Shown: positions 49,051 through 55,780 of the stretch, piece after piece
How positions within the stretch are numbered: position 1 is the first letter of the stretch
Layout: each line of letters opens with the position of its first letter
NCBI GenBank assembly: GCA_035650655.1
Contig: DASRHG010000079.1
Location: 1-55,780, forward strand
Direction of reading: 5' to 3'
Source of the DNA: DASRHG01 sp035650655
Lineage (GTDB): Bacteria; Desulfobacterota; Binatia; DP-6
DNA: 55,780 nucleotides
The notes under the pieces: generated by a model
Seen by the model: the letters and a program-made list of their open reading frames with translations, nothing else
Databases searched by the model: none
What the model was told of the DNA's origin: nothing
Made by a program: the position numbers and the translations under genes

Positions 49051-50441
49051 CACTCCCTCCGGCGCGCCGCGAGCGCTTCCTGCACCGCCCGGTGCCGCTC
49101 GCGGGTGAGGGGAAAGTGCCAGAAGAGGACGAGCGCCGCAACCATGCAGGCCGCGGGCACGGGGCCGTACAGCATGCGGATGCCGAAGATCGTCGTCGCC
49201 GTCTGGGGCTGGTTCGGCACGTAGCCGAGGAGCTGGAGGGCGAGCCCGACGATGCCCGACGAGAGCGCCGTCGAGAGCTTCATGACGAGCGTCCACACGC
49301 CGAAGTACGCGCCCTCACGTCGCTCGTCGGTGTCGAGCTCGTCGTGGTCGACGATGTCGGCCGTGATCGCGACGGGCAGGACGGCCCAGCCGCCGTTCCC
49401 GAGCCCCGCGAGCAGGAGGAACGCGACGAGCCGCGGGCGGCCCATGCCGGGCGCGAGCGCGAAGGGGAGGGAGAGCAGCACGAGCGTCGCCCACGCCATG
49501 CAGAGCTTGAGCGCCACGTCCTTGCCGAAGCGGCCCGCGAGCCGCGTCCAGAGCGGCAGCGAGAGCACGGACGCCGTGAGGTAGACGAGGATCACCTTGC
49601 TCGTCGCGCTCGGCATCCCGAGCCAATACGTGAACGCGTACGGGACGAGCGTCTGGCTGAGCCCGCCCGCCAGCAGGATGAAGGCGAACGTCGAGATGAG
49701 GATGCGGAAGGGCCGGTTCCGCAGCGTCACGCGGAGCCCGTCGACGAACGCGCCGAGGGAGCGGCGCTTGAGCGCCTCGGGCGGCGGCACCTCGCGGATG
49801 AACGCGCCGGTCGTGAGCGCGACGACGATCATGAACGCGCCGAGCCCGACGCCCGCGACGGCGAACCCCGTCGCCGGCGCGTCGGGGTAGCCGGCGAGCA
49901 CGGCGCCGGGCACGACGCCGCCCAGGAGGAGCCCGACGACGTGGAAGAAGGAGCGCGACGCGGAGATCTTCGTGCGCTCGTGATAGTCGCGCGAGAGCTC
50001 GGCGCCGAGCGCCATGTAGGGTGTCGAGTAGAGGCTGTAGAAGGTGTCGTAGATCATGAGCGCGAGCACCATGAAGACGAAGCCCGCGCGCGTCCCGAGC
50101 GACGGGGGCGGCGACCAGAGACAGCCGAACGCGATGCCGAGCGGCACCGCGGTGCCGAGGAGGAACGGCCGGCGGCGGCCGAGGCGGCTCCGCGTACGGT
50201 CCGAGAGGTAGCCGGACACCGGGTCGTTCACGCCGTCCCAGAGGAAGCCGAGCATCTTCCCGACGCCGGCGAGCAGCGGCGGCAGCATGACGACGTCGGT
50301 GTAGAGCGGCAGCAGGTAGTACTGGAACGCCGTCATGCGGATGGCGATGATCATGTCACCGAAGCCGTAGACGGCCTTCTGCCAGAAGCCGAGCGGCGTC
50401 GCGGGCGGTGCGCTCCGGGACACCGGCAGCGGACGGGCCAT
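49050..50441 (-). CDS. MFS transporter of the GPH (glycoside/cation symporter) type
   Basis: 463 residues, twelve helices. The MFS_2 signatures are KAVYGFGDMIIAIRMTAFQY, FLWDGVNDPVSGYLSDRTRS with the GRRRPF loop, YSLYSTPYMALGAELSRDYH and ITADIVDHDEL. It probably imports a sugar, glucuronide or other small solute with a cation. ATG 50441 has the SD GAGAGG. Upstream operon member of NnrU. Confidence 0.93.
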   Translation of the reverse strand: MARPLPVSRSAPPATPLGFWQKAVYGFGDMIIAIRMTAFQYYLLPLYTDVVMLPPLLAGVGKMLGFLWDGVNDPVSGYLSDRTRSRLGRRRPFLLGTAVPLGIAFGCLWSPPPSLGTRAGFVFMVLALMIYDTFYSLYSTPYMALGAELSRDYHERTKISASRSFFHVVGLLLGGVVPGAVLAGYPDAPATGFAVAGVGLGAFMIVVALTTGAFIREVPPPEALKRRSLGAFVDGLRVTLRNRPFRILISTFAFILLAGGLSQTLVPYAFTYWLGMPSATSKVILVYLTASVLSLPLWTRLAGRFGKDVALKLCMAWATLVLLSLPFALAPGMGRPRLVAFLLLAGLGNGGWAVLPVAITADIVDHDELDTDERREGAYFGVWTLVMKLSTALSSGIVGLALQLLGYVPNQPQTATTIFGIRMLYGPVPAACMVAALVLFWHFPLTRERHRAVQEALAARRRE

Positions 50442-50610
50442 GCCGCGCGACCTCTCACGGCGCGGCCCTCCGACGCAAGGCTCGACGGGGCGAGCGGTCG
50501 TCCGCTCTGGCTCGGCGGTCGCGATCCGTCAGCGTCTTGACTCCGGTGCGCCCCCCCCGCGCGCCGGCCGCACGCGGAGCGCGCGTGGCACGTGCGTTGC
50601 TCGCGACGGC

Positions 50611-51471
50611 GTGAGCGCGGTGCGCGAGATGCGGGCGCGTGACTGGGACCGGGTCGCGTCCGACTACTTCACCGAGGTCGTGAGCCCGCTCGCGGCCGGC
50701 CTCCCGCGGCCGCTCGTGCACGCCCTCGACGCCGTCCCCGACGCCCGTCGGAAGACGGCGGCTGACCTCGGCTGCGGCATCGGCACGCTCCTCCCGGCGC
50801 TCGCCGCACGCTTCGGCCGCGTGCTCGGAATCGACTTCTCGCCCGCCATGCTCGCCCGCGCCCGGGCGAATTGCCGGGCGGGGAACGTCGCGCTCCACCG
50901 CGCGGACCTGGCGGATCTGCGCGCCTTCCACGGACGCGTCGACGTCGCCATCACGGTGAATGCCGTCCTCACGCCCGACCCGGACCGCCTCGACCGGGTG
51001 TTCGCGGAGCTCGCCGCGACGCTCCGGCCGAGCGGCGTCCTCCTCGGCATCTTCCCGGCGATGGAGGCGATCCTCTACCAGGGTCTCCTGATCCACGAGC
51101 GCGAGCGGCGCCGATCGACGCCCGAGCGCGCGCGGGCGAAGACGAGCGCGATCCTCGAGCAGGCGAAGTACGACTTCGTTCACGGGACGTACCGCGAGGC
51201 GGAGACGGCGCAGAAGTTCTTCTACGCCTTCGAGCTCGAATATCGGCTCCGGCGCGCGGGCTTCCGCCACATCCGGCTCGGGCGCGTCCTCTACCCGTGG
51301 GAGACGGTGGGCGGATACGAGAGCTTCCCCGCGGAGCCGCCGATGTGGGACTGGCTCGTCCGCGCGACCCGTCCCGCGGCGTCCCGCGCCGGCCTTCGGC
51401 CCGCGCTCCGGGCGGTCGACGCGTCGCGCCCGGGACGGCGGCGACGCCGGCCGCGGGCCGCGCGCGTCTGA
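50611..51471 (+). CDS. class I SAM-dependent methyltransferase
   Basis: 286 residues. Motif I ADLGCGIGTLLPALA (about 49-63), motif II GIDFSPAMLARAR, motif post II HRADLADL and DVAITVNAVL, then LRPSGVLLGIF. The C-terminal 100 residues are basic and lack known domains. The acceptor is unknown. The start is taken as GTG 50611; GTG 50620 or ATG 50629 in the same frame are nearly as good, and no SD decides between them. Confidence 0.85.
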   Translation: MSAVREMRARDWDRVASDYFTEVVSPLAAGLPRPLVHALDAVPDARRKTAADLGCGIGTLLPALAARFGRVLGIDFSPAMLARARANCRAGNVALHRADLADLRAFHGRVDVAITVNAVLTPDPDRLDRVFAELAATLRPSGVLLGIFPAMEAILYQGLLIHERERRRSTPERARAKTSAILEQAKYDFVHGTYREAETAQKFFYAFELEYRLRRAGFRHIRLGRVLYPWETVGGYESFPAEPPMWDWLVRATRPAASRAGLRPALRAVDASRPGRRRRRPRAARV

Positions 51472-51497
51472 CCCGCAGCGCGCCGGGCAGGGTCGGC

Positions 51498-51527
51498 TTG
51501 CGAGCGCGCGGCGCCCGCCGCTAGAAG
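51498..51527 (+). promoter_or_regulatory. promoter of the LLM gene, leaderless
   Basis: -35 TTGCGA (51498-51503), 18-nt spacer, -10 TAGAAG (51522-51527). The predicted first base is the A of ATG 51534. Confidence 0.5.
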
Positions 51528-51533
51528 CCGGGA

Positions 51534-52529
51534 ATGTCCGCGCTCCGGTTCGCCGCCGCGGTGACGGCGACCAGCGACTTCGCGACCATCCGCGAAGCGT
51601 GCCGTGCCGCCGAGGCGGGCGGCTTCGACGCGTATACGCGCCCCGACCACCTCCTCGCCGAGGGCACGCTCGGACCGCCCGGCGCGCCCCTCCTCGAGTG
51701 CTTCACGACCCTCGCGGCGCTCGTCCCCACGACGACGCGCCTTCGCTTCCTCGAGACCGTCACCTGCAACTCCTTCCGGCACCCGGCGCTCCTCGCGAAG
51801 ATGGTGGCTTCGCTCGACGTGATCTCGGGGGGCCGGATGGAGCTCGGGATCGGCGCGGGGTGGTTTCGCGCCGAGTACGAGGCGTTCGGGCACCCGTTCC
51901 CGCCGGCGTCCGTCCGCCTCGCGCAGCTCGGCGAGGCGCTCGCGGTCGTGAAGCTTCTGTGGACGGGAGCGCGCGTCGACTTCGACGGCGAGCACTACCG
52001 GCTCCGCGGCGCGATCTGCGCGCCGGCGCCGGTGCAGCGCCCGCGACCCCCGATCCTCGTCGGCGGCGGCGGGCGCGGCCTCCTCGCGGTCGCGGCCGCC
52101 GAGGCCGATGTCGTGAACATCGTGCCGCCGGCGCCCGGCGGCGCGGCCGATCCCGCGGCCGTCCGCGCGTTCACGCTCGAGCGGTTCATCGCGAAGGGCC
52201 GGCGCGTCCGCGCCCTCGCCGCCGGCGCCGGTCGCGATCCGGCGACGGTTGCGCTCTCGGCGATCTTCTTCGTGCAGCTCGCGGAGACGGCTCGGGAGGC
52301 GGCCGCGCTCCTCGACGCGCTCGCCGCCCGCTACGGCTTCGACCGCGCCGCCGCGGAGCGGTTCCCGCTCGCGCTCGTCGGGACGGCGTCGCAGCTTCGC
52401 GAGCGGCTCGCCGAGCGCATCGAGCGGCTCGGGCTCGGCTACGTCGTGCTGCACTTCACGACGCCGGCGGCGCTCGCGCGCTTCGCCGCCGACGTCCTCC
52501 CCGCCGTCCGGGGCGGCGCTAGAACGTGA
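51534..52529 (+). CDS. LLM-class F420/FMN-dependent oxidoreductase
   Basis: 331-residue TIM-barrel protein of the luciferase-like monooxygenase family. FDAYTRPDHLL near 30, LRFLETVTCNSFRHPALLAK, SGGRMELGIGAGWFRAEYEA (quoted in parts) and RPRPPILVGGGG are family signatures; the GAGW segment is typical of F420-dependent members. Likely a hydride-transfer oxidoreductase or F420-dependent dehydrogenase on a lipid or xenobiotic. Its 3' end overlaps the convergent alcohol dehydrogenase by 11 nt. Confidence 0.9.
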   Translation: MSALRFAAAVTATSDFATIREACRAAEAGGFDAYTRPDHLLAEGTLGPPGAPLLECFTTLAALVPTTTRLRFLETVTCNSFRHPALLAKMVASLDVISGGRMELGIGAGWFRAEYEAFGHPFPPASVRLAQLGEALAVVKLLWTGARVDFDGEHYRLRGAICAPAPVQRPRPPILVGGGGRGLLAVAAAEADVVNIVPPAPGGAADPAAVRAFTLERFIAKGRRVRALAAGAGRDPATVALSAIFFVQLAETAREAAALLDALAARYGFDRAAAERFPLALVGTASQLRERLAERIERLGLGYVVLHFTTPAALARFAADVLPAVRGGART

Positions 52530-53610
52530 TCACGCCGCGGGCGACCTCGCCCTTCTTCATGGCCTCGAACGCGTCGTTCACCTCGGAGATCCGGTAGCGC
52601 CGCGTGATCAGCTCGTCGAGCTTGAGCTTCCCGGCGCGATAGAGGCCGATGAGACGCGGGACGTCGCGCGTCATGGTCGCCGAGCCGTAGAGCGAGCCCA
52701 AGAGCGACTTCTCCGCGAGGGGCAGGAAGAAGCCCGGAATGGACACCATCGAGGTGGCCGACGGGACGCCGACGACGACCGCCTTGCCGCCGCGGCGGAC
52801 CGCCATGAAGGCCTGCGTGATCACGTCGGGGATGCCGATCACCTCGAAGGCGAAGTCTGCGCCGCGCCCGCCCGTCAGCTCCTTCACGGCCTCCACGGGG
52901 TCGATCGCGCCGGCGTTCACGACGTGCGTCGCGCCGAACTGCTTCGCCATGCCGAGCTTCCGCTCGTTCAGGTCGATGGCGATGATCGGGTCGGCCCCGG
53001 CGAGGACCGCGCCTTGGACGACGTTCAACCCCACGCCGCCCGCGCCGAAGACGGCGACCGACTGCCCCGGCCGGACGCGCGCCGTGTTGATCACCGCGCC
53101 GACGCCCGTCATGACGCCGCAGCCGATCAGGCACGCGCGGTCGAGCGGGATGTCCGCGTCGATCGGGATGCACGCCGTCTCGGGGACGATCGTGTATTCG
53201 GACATCGAGCCGATGCCGGCGAACTGGCCGACGGTCGTGCCGTTTTTGTGGAAGACCTCGGCCGCCATCGCCTTCACGTATCCCGTCTCGCAGAGGTACG
53301 CGTTGCCGGACTGGCAGTACCAGCACGCGCCGCAGTAGGGCACCCAGTTGAGGACGACGTGATCGCCCACCTTCACGCGCTGCACGCCGGGCCCGACCGC
53401 CTCGACGACGCCCGCGCCTTCGTGCCCGAGGACGCACGGGATCGGCATCGGCAGGTCGCCCGTGATCGCGTGGAGGTCGCTGTGGCACACGCCGCTCGCG
53501 CCGAGGCGCACGACGACGTCGCCCTCGCGCGGCTCGCGCAGCGTGAGCGTCTCGACGGTGAGTGGCTCGTTCGTGACGTTCAGGACGGCGGCCTTCGTGT
53601 TCTTCGCCAT
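52519..53610 (-). CDS. Zn-dependent alcohol dehydrogenase, NDMA-type
   Basis: 363-residue MDR enzyme. Catalytic Zn ligands: Cys in GASGVCHSDLH, H-E in LGHEGAGVV, Cys in LIGCGVMTG. The structural Zn site is CGACWYCQSGNAYLC. The NAD motif is FGAGGVGLNVVQGA, followed by AIDLNERKL. The AGCG-like LIGCGVMTGVGAVINTA and overall layout match the class-III/NDMA-dependent alcohol dehydrogenases, some of which use mycofactocin. ATG 53610 follows a leaderless-type promoter. Substrate unknown. Confidence 0.93.
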   Translation of the reverse strand: MAKNTKAAVLNVTNEPLTVETLTLREPREGDVVVRLGASGVCHSDLHAITGDLPMPIPCVLGHEGAGVVEAVGPGVQRVKVGDHVVLNWVPYCGACWYCQSGNAYLCETGYVKAMAAEVFHKNGTTVGQFAGIGSMSEYTIVPETACIPIDADIPLDRACLIGCGVMTGVGAVINTARVRPGQSVAVFGAGGVGLNVVQGAVLAGADPIIAIDLNERKLGMAKQFGATHVVNAGAIDPVEAVKELTGGRGADFAFEVIGIPDVITQAFMAVRRGGKAVVVGVPSATSMVSIPGFFLPLAEKSLLGSLYGSATMTRDVPRLIGLYRAGKLKLDELITRRYRISEVNDAFEAMKKGEVARGVITF

Positions 53611-53617
53611 GGCGGTC

Positions 53618-53647
53618 GTTCTACGGCGGCCCGCCCCGTCGCTGCAA
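53618..53647 (-). promoter_or_regulatory. promoter of the alcohol dehydrogenase gene, leaderless
   Basis: Minus strand: -35 TTGCAG (53647-53642), 18-nt spacer, -10 TAGAAC (53623-53618). Start near 53611, 1 nt before ATG 53610. Confidence 0.5.
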
Positions 53648-54159
53648 GGGGCCGCGCCCGTTCGCCGCTGCACGCCGGGTGGTACGCGGCCGACGCGCGT
53701 TCGCCACGGCGCGTGCGGGACGTCGGCATTCGCCGTGACCGCCGCTGCCGGCTCCGCCGCGCGCGCTGCCGACGCGCCACCCTCCGCACCGATCACGGCA
53801 TCCGCGCGCGACCCCCCGGAATGGGCCTTCCACGCGGCCGCCCGGGGCGGGTGCGCGCCCGTCGCCCAGCCGAGCGCACGGCATCCGGCGACGTCGGCAC
53901 GGAACCTGCTCCCGCGTCCGCCCGTGGCGCGGCTGGGTGTGGTTGCGGGTCGGTCGCAGCGGTGGTGGAGGGACGGTCGGGTGGCGGCGGTGGATGCGGC
54001 GGGGTGGCGACGCGACCACCCGGAGCCGGTGGGAGGACGGCGGCCACGGCGAAACGTGGCCGCTGTCCCCTCCCGAAGCATGCTCGCGTTCGATGAGCCG
54101 TGCCACCGGCGCGTGCGCCCCGTCGTCCACCTCGAGCGGACGCCGCACGGGGTGATCGT
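53648..54159. other. gene-free G-rich spacer, possible 33-aa ORF at its right end
   Basis: I see no credible gene in either direction. Bases 53935-54060 are a G-rich near-repeat of GGTGG/GGCGG units on the plus strand. An ATG at 54080 opens a 33-residue frame (MLAFDEPCHRRVRPVVHLER, then a GVIVYVEPVG end) that stops at 54181 inside the 3' end of the opposing methyltransferase gene. It has protein-like character but no SD, so it is not called as a gene. Confidence 0.35.
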
Positions 54160-54549
54160 CTACGTCGAGCCCGTCGGCTGAGACCCGCCCTTCGCGCGAC
54201 GCGGGAGCCAGCGCGGCACACGCCGGAGGTACTCCGCGTACGCGGCGCCGAAGCGGGCACGCAGCCGGGGCTCCTCGACGCCGCGGACCCAGAGATGGGC
54301 GAGGGCGGCGGCCGCGACGAATGCGGCGGTGCCCGCCCGCCACGACGCGGCGAGCAGCGTCGCACCGGTGAGCGCGACGATCGCACCCCCGAGGAGCGGG
54401 TTGCGCGCGCGGCGATACGGCCCGGCGATCACGAACTCCGGCTGCGGCCCGCGTCGCGGCCGCCCGCGCCCGGCGAGCAGCACGGCGGCGCGCAGCGCGA
54501 GCACGGAGCCCGTGACGACGAGGGCGACGCCGAGCGCCGCGCGCGCCAC
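54160..54549 (-). CDS. isoprenylcysteine/phospholipid methyltransferase-like membrane protein
   Basis: 129 residues, three or four membrane helices. FVIAGPYRRARNPLLGGAIV near 38-57 is the RNP-containing SAM-binding motif of the ICMT/PEMT family, and E-x-x-L-x-x-x-F-G-x-x-Y-x-x-Y near 93-107 is its C-terminal signature. It methylates a lipid or prenyl-type substrate at the membrane; which one is unknown. GTG 54549 directly abuts the stop of the EVE gene, so it is the last gene of the MaoC-EVE operon. Confidence 0.88.
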   Translation of the reverse strand: MARAALGVALVVTGSVLALRAAVLLAGRGRPRRGPQPEFVIAGPYRRARNPLLGGAIVALTGATLLAASWRAGTAAFVAAAALAHLWVRGVEEPRLRARFGAAYAEYLRRVPRWLPRRAKGGSQPTGST

Positions 54550-54966
54550 CTACCGCCCGGCCTTCGCCATGCGCGTGATCTCCGCCCAGTGCGCCGCCGA
54601 GACGGGCATGACGGAGAGCCGCGGGAGCCGGAGAAGATCGAAGCCGGCGAGCTTCCGATTCGCGCGCATCGCGGCGAGCGGCACCGGGTGGGGGAGGGCG
54701 GCGACCGCCTCGAGGTCGACGACCACGAGCCGCGGATCCTTCTGCTTCGGGTCGGGGTACGGCCCGCGCACGACCCGCGCGATGCCGACCGCCGCCTTCT
54801 CGTCGCCGGTGTGGTAGACGAGCACCTGGTCGCCCTTCGCGAAGGCGGCGAGGTGCTTGAGCGCGAGGGCGTTCTTGACGCCGTCCCACACCGTCCGGCC
54901 GTCCCGTTCGAGCTGCGCGAAGGCGTACGCCCCGGGCTCGGTCTTCACGAGCCAGCGGCCGGCCAT
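54550..54966 (-). CDS. EVE-domain protein
   Basis: 138 residues, one PUA-like EVE domain: RWLVKTEPGAYAFAQLERDG, VWDGVKNALALKHL, GDQVLVYHTGDEKAAVGIAR and a final LSVMPVSAAHWAEI. EVE domains bind modified bases in DNA or RNA (for example 5-methylcytosine). Stand-alone bacterial members have unknown targets. ATG 54966 overlaps the MaoC gene stop (ATGA). Confidence 0.94.
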   Translation of the reverse strand: MAGRWLVKTEPGAYAFAQLERDGRTVWDGVKNALALKHLAAFAKGDQVLVYHTGDEKAAVGIARVVRGPYPDPKQKDPRLVVVDLEAVAALPHPVPLAAMRANRKLAGFDLLRLPRLSVMPVSAAHWAEITRMAKAGR

Positions 54967-55780
54967 CACGCGTAGTGGCTGCGGCGCTTCACGGCGCTCT
55001 CCCGCTCGAGGTAGAAGATCTCGACTCGCTCCGCCTTCCCCTCCTTCCGGACGAACTTGTGTCCGCGAAGGATCGTGTCGAGGAGCGCGAGGTCCGGCCG
55101 TCCGGGGAACTCGCGCACCGCGCGGATCTCGCTCGAGGCGAAGACGGTGTCGCCGGCGAAGATGGGCGCGGTGTGGCGGCCGGTCGCGTAGCGCACGTCG
55201 GCGAGCGCGTTGTCGGCGATGTCGGGGCAGGAGAGGCCGAGACAGAGGTTGAACGGGATGCCGCCGAAGACGATCAGCTGCCCGCCGAGGTAGCGCTCGG
55301 GCTCCGAGTCGATCATCCACTGGTTGCAGTGCACCTGGGACGTGTTGTCGAGGATCCCGGTCAGCATGATGTGATCGGTCGTGACGACGCGGCCGCGGGA
55401 ATGCTCGATCACGTCGCCGACGCGGAAGTCTTCGGCGTAGCTGTCACCGGTGCTGAGGTACGCGAGCTCGCGATACGGCCGCTTCGGATCGTACGCCGGG
55501 AGCTCGAGCGCGGTCGGCACGTCGTCGGGCGGGACCTCGCCCTCGGTGACCGCGGCGGTGAGGTCGCGCTTCCACACCTGCACCTTGCGCTGGAAGGTGA
55601 GGACGACCTGCCCGTCCTGGTTGCGCCCCGTTGTCTGGACGTGCACGACGCCGCGGTCCGGATCTCGCGACGAAACCTTCACGCCGAGGACCTTCGTCTC
55701 GGCCTCGAGCGTGTCCCCGACGTACACGGGCACGCCGAAGCGCATGTCGATGTACTCCAGATTGACGCGCGCGTTCTCCG
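54966..55780 (-). CDS. MaoC-like double-hotdog hydratase (5' end beyond window)
   Basis: At least 271 residues; the frame is open to base 55780, reading ENARVNLEYIDMRFGVPVYV. The N-terminal half has VYVGDTLEAETKVLGVKVSS, the C-terminal half begins at about LSTGDSYAEDFRVGDVIEHS, with DHIMLTGILDNTSQVHCNQW in place of the classical D-x4-H catalytic loop, then TAPIFAGDTVFASSEIRAVR. It resembles mesaconyl-/methylfumaryl-CoA-type hydratases. This would suit the CoA-transferases elsewhere in the window, but the substrate is not known. Confidence 0.88.
   Translation of the reverse strand, partial: ENARVNLEYIDMRFGVPVYVGDTLEAETKVLGVKVSSRDPDRGVVHVQTTGRNQDGQVVLTFQRKVQVWKRDLTAAVTEGEVPPDDVPTALELPAYDPKRPYRELAYLSTGDSYAEDFRVGDVIEHSRGRVVTTDHIMLTGILDNTSQVHCNQWMIDSEPERYLGGQLIVFGGIPFNLCLGLSCPDIADNALADVRYATGRHTAPIFAGDTVFASSEIRAVREFPGRPDLALLDTILRGHKFVRKEGKAERVEIFYLERESAVKRRSHYA

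Noticed and set aside
54080..54181. 33-residue ORF MLAFDEPCHRR...
   Set aside because: Protein-like composition but no Shine-Dalgarno, no promoter seen, and its end overlaps the opposing methyltransferase gene.

Overview
The window is GC-rich (roughly 70% or more by eye), densely packed, bacterial chromosomal DNA with no rRNA, tRNA, CRISPR array, phage or transposase gene that I can see. Gene starts are often GTG, one is TTG, and many genes sit in operons with ATGA/GTGA overlaps. The gene content suggests an uncultivated soil-type lineage such as Binatota, Rokubacteria/Methylomirabilota or a former deltaproteobacterium. It combines Gram-negative envelope genes (ExbB/ExbD, MltA, lipoproteins, LysM-L,D-transpeptidase) with enzymes of an actinobacterial flavour (F420-type oxidoreductases, an NDMA-type Zn alcohol dehydrogenase, thiolase/DUF35 pairs, class III CoA transferases). 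The phylum is an inference.

Layout: 1-3509 holds a ferredoxin (cut by the window edge), a soluble PRC/MgtE-N/CBS protein coupled to an NRAMP-related transporter, and a small orphan protein. 3564-5872 is lipid-type metabolism (SCP2, thiolase-like protein plus DUF35). 5998-12382 is the most striking locus, a six-gene same-strand cluster: LytS-type kinase, LytTR regulator, a membrane-anchored vWA protein with a TonB-like SxxxH motif in its anchor, ExbB, ExbD and a large TPR protein. 12390-16628 has a lipoprotein, DUF488, a wrecked BNR-type gene, a DHH phosphoesterase, a VOC protein and a lower-GC island. 16774-19069 has Ddl convergent with a D,D-carboxypeptidase. 19192-21689 is a LOG/phosphatase/endonuclease-IV operon, divergent from a RavA/ViaA-like MoxR-vWA pair with a CoA transferase (21774-25638). 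25661-32219 mixes secreted proteins, decayed genes, a second CoA transferase, a FabL-like reductase, PurU with a P-loop-less APS-kinase-like protein, and an SDR. 32233-37604 is a glcDEF glycolate oxidase operon divergent from an aminotransferase for glyoxylate; their shared 300-bp spacer contains a palindrome of about 186 bp. 37646-44614 is envelope and redox housekeeping. 44814-51471 has MFS transporters, a headless LexA/UmuD-like protein, GshA, NnrU and a methyltransferase. 51534-55780 has an LLM oxidoreductase, alcohol dehydrogenase, membrane methyltransferase, EVE protein and a MaoC hydratase running off the end.

Two themes cross the window. First, many first genes have a recognisable -35/-10 pair (TTGnnn, 16-18 nt, TAnnnT-like) placed so that the predicted transcript starts within 0-5 nt of the start codon, so leaderless mRNAs look common. 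Second, several enzymes have kept their fold but lost a canonical catalytic residue (thiolase Cys, CoA-transferase Asp, FabL Tyr, APS-kinase P-loop). All functions are read from sequence by eye; no database search was run.
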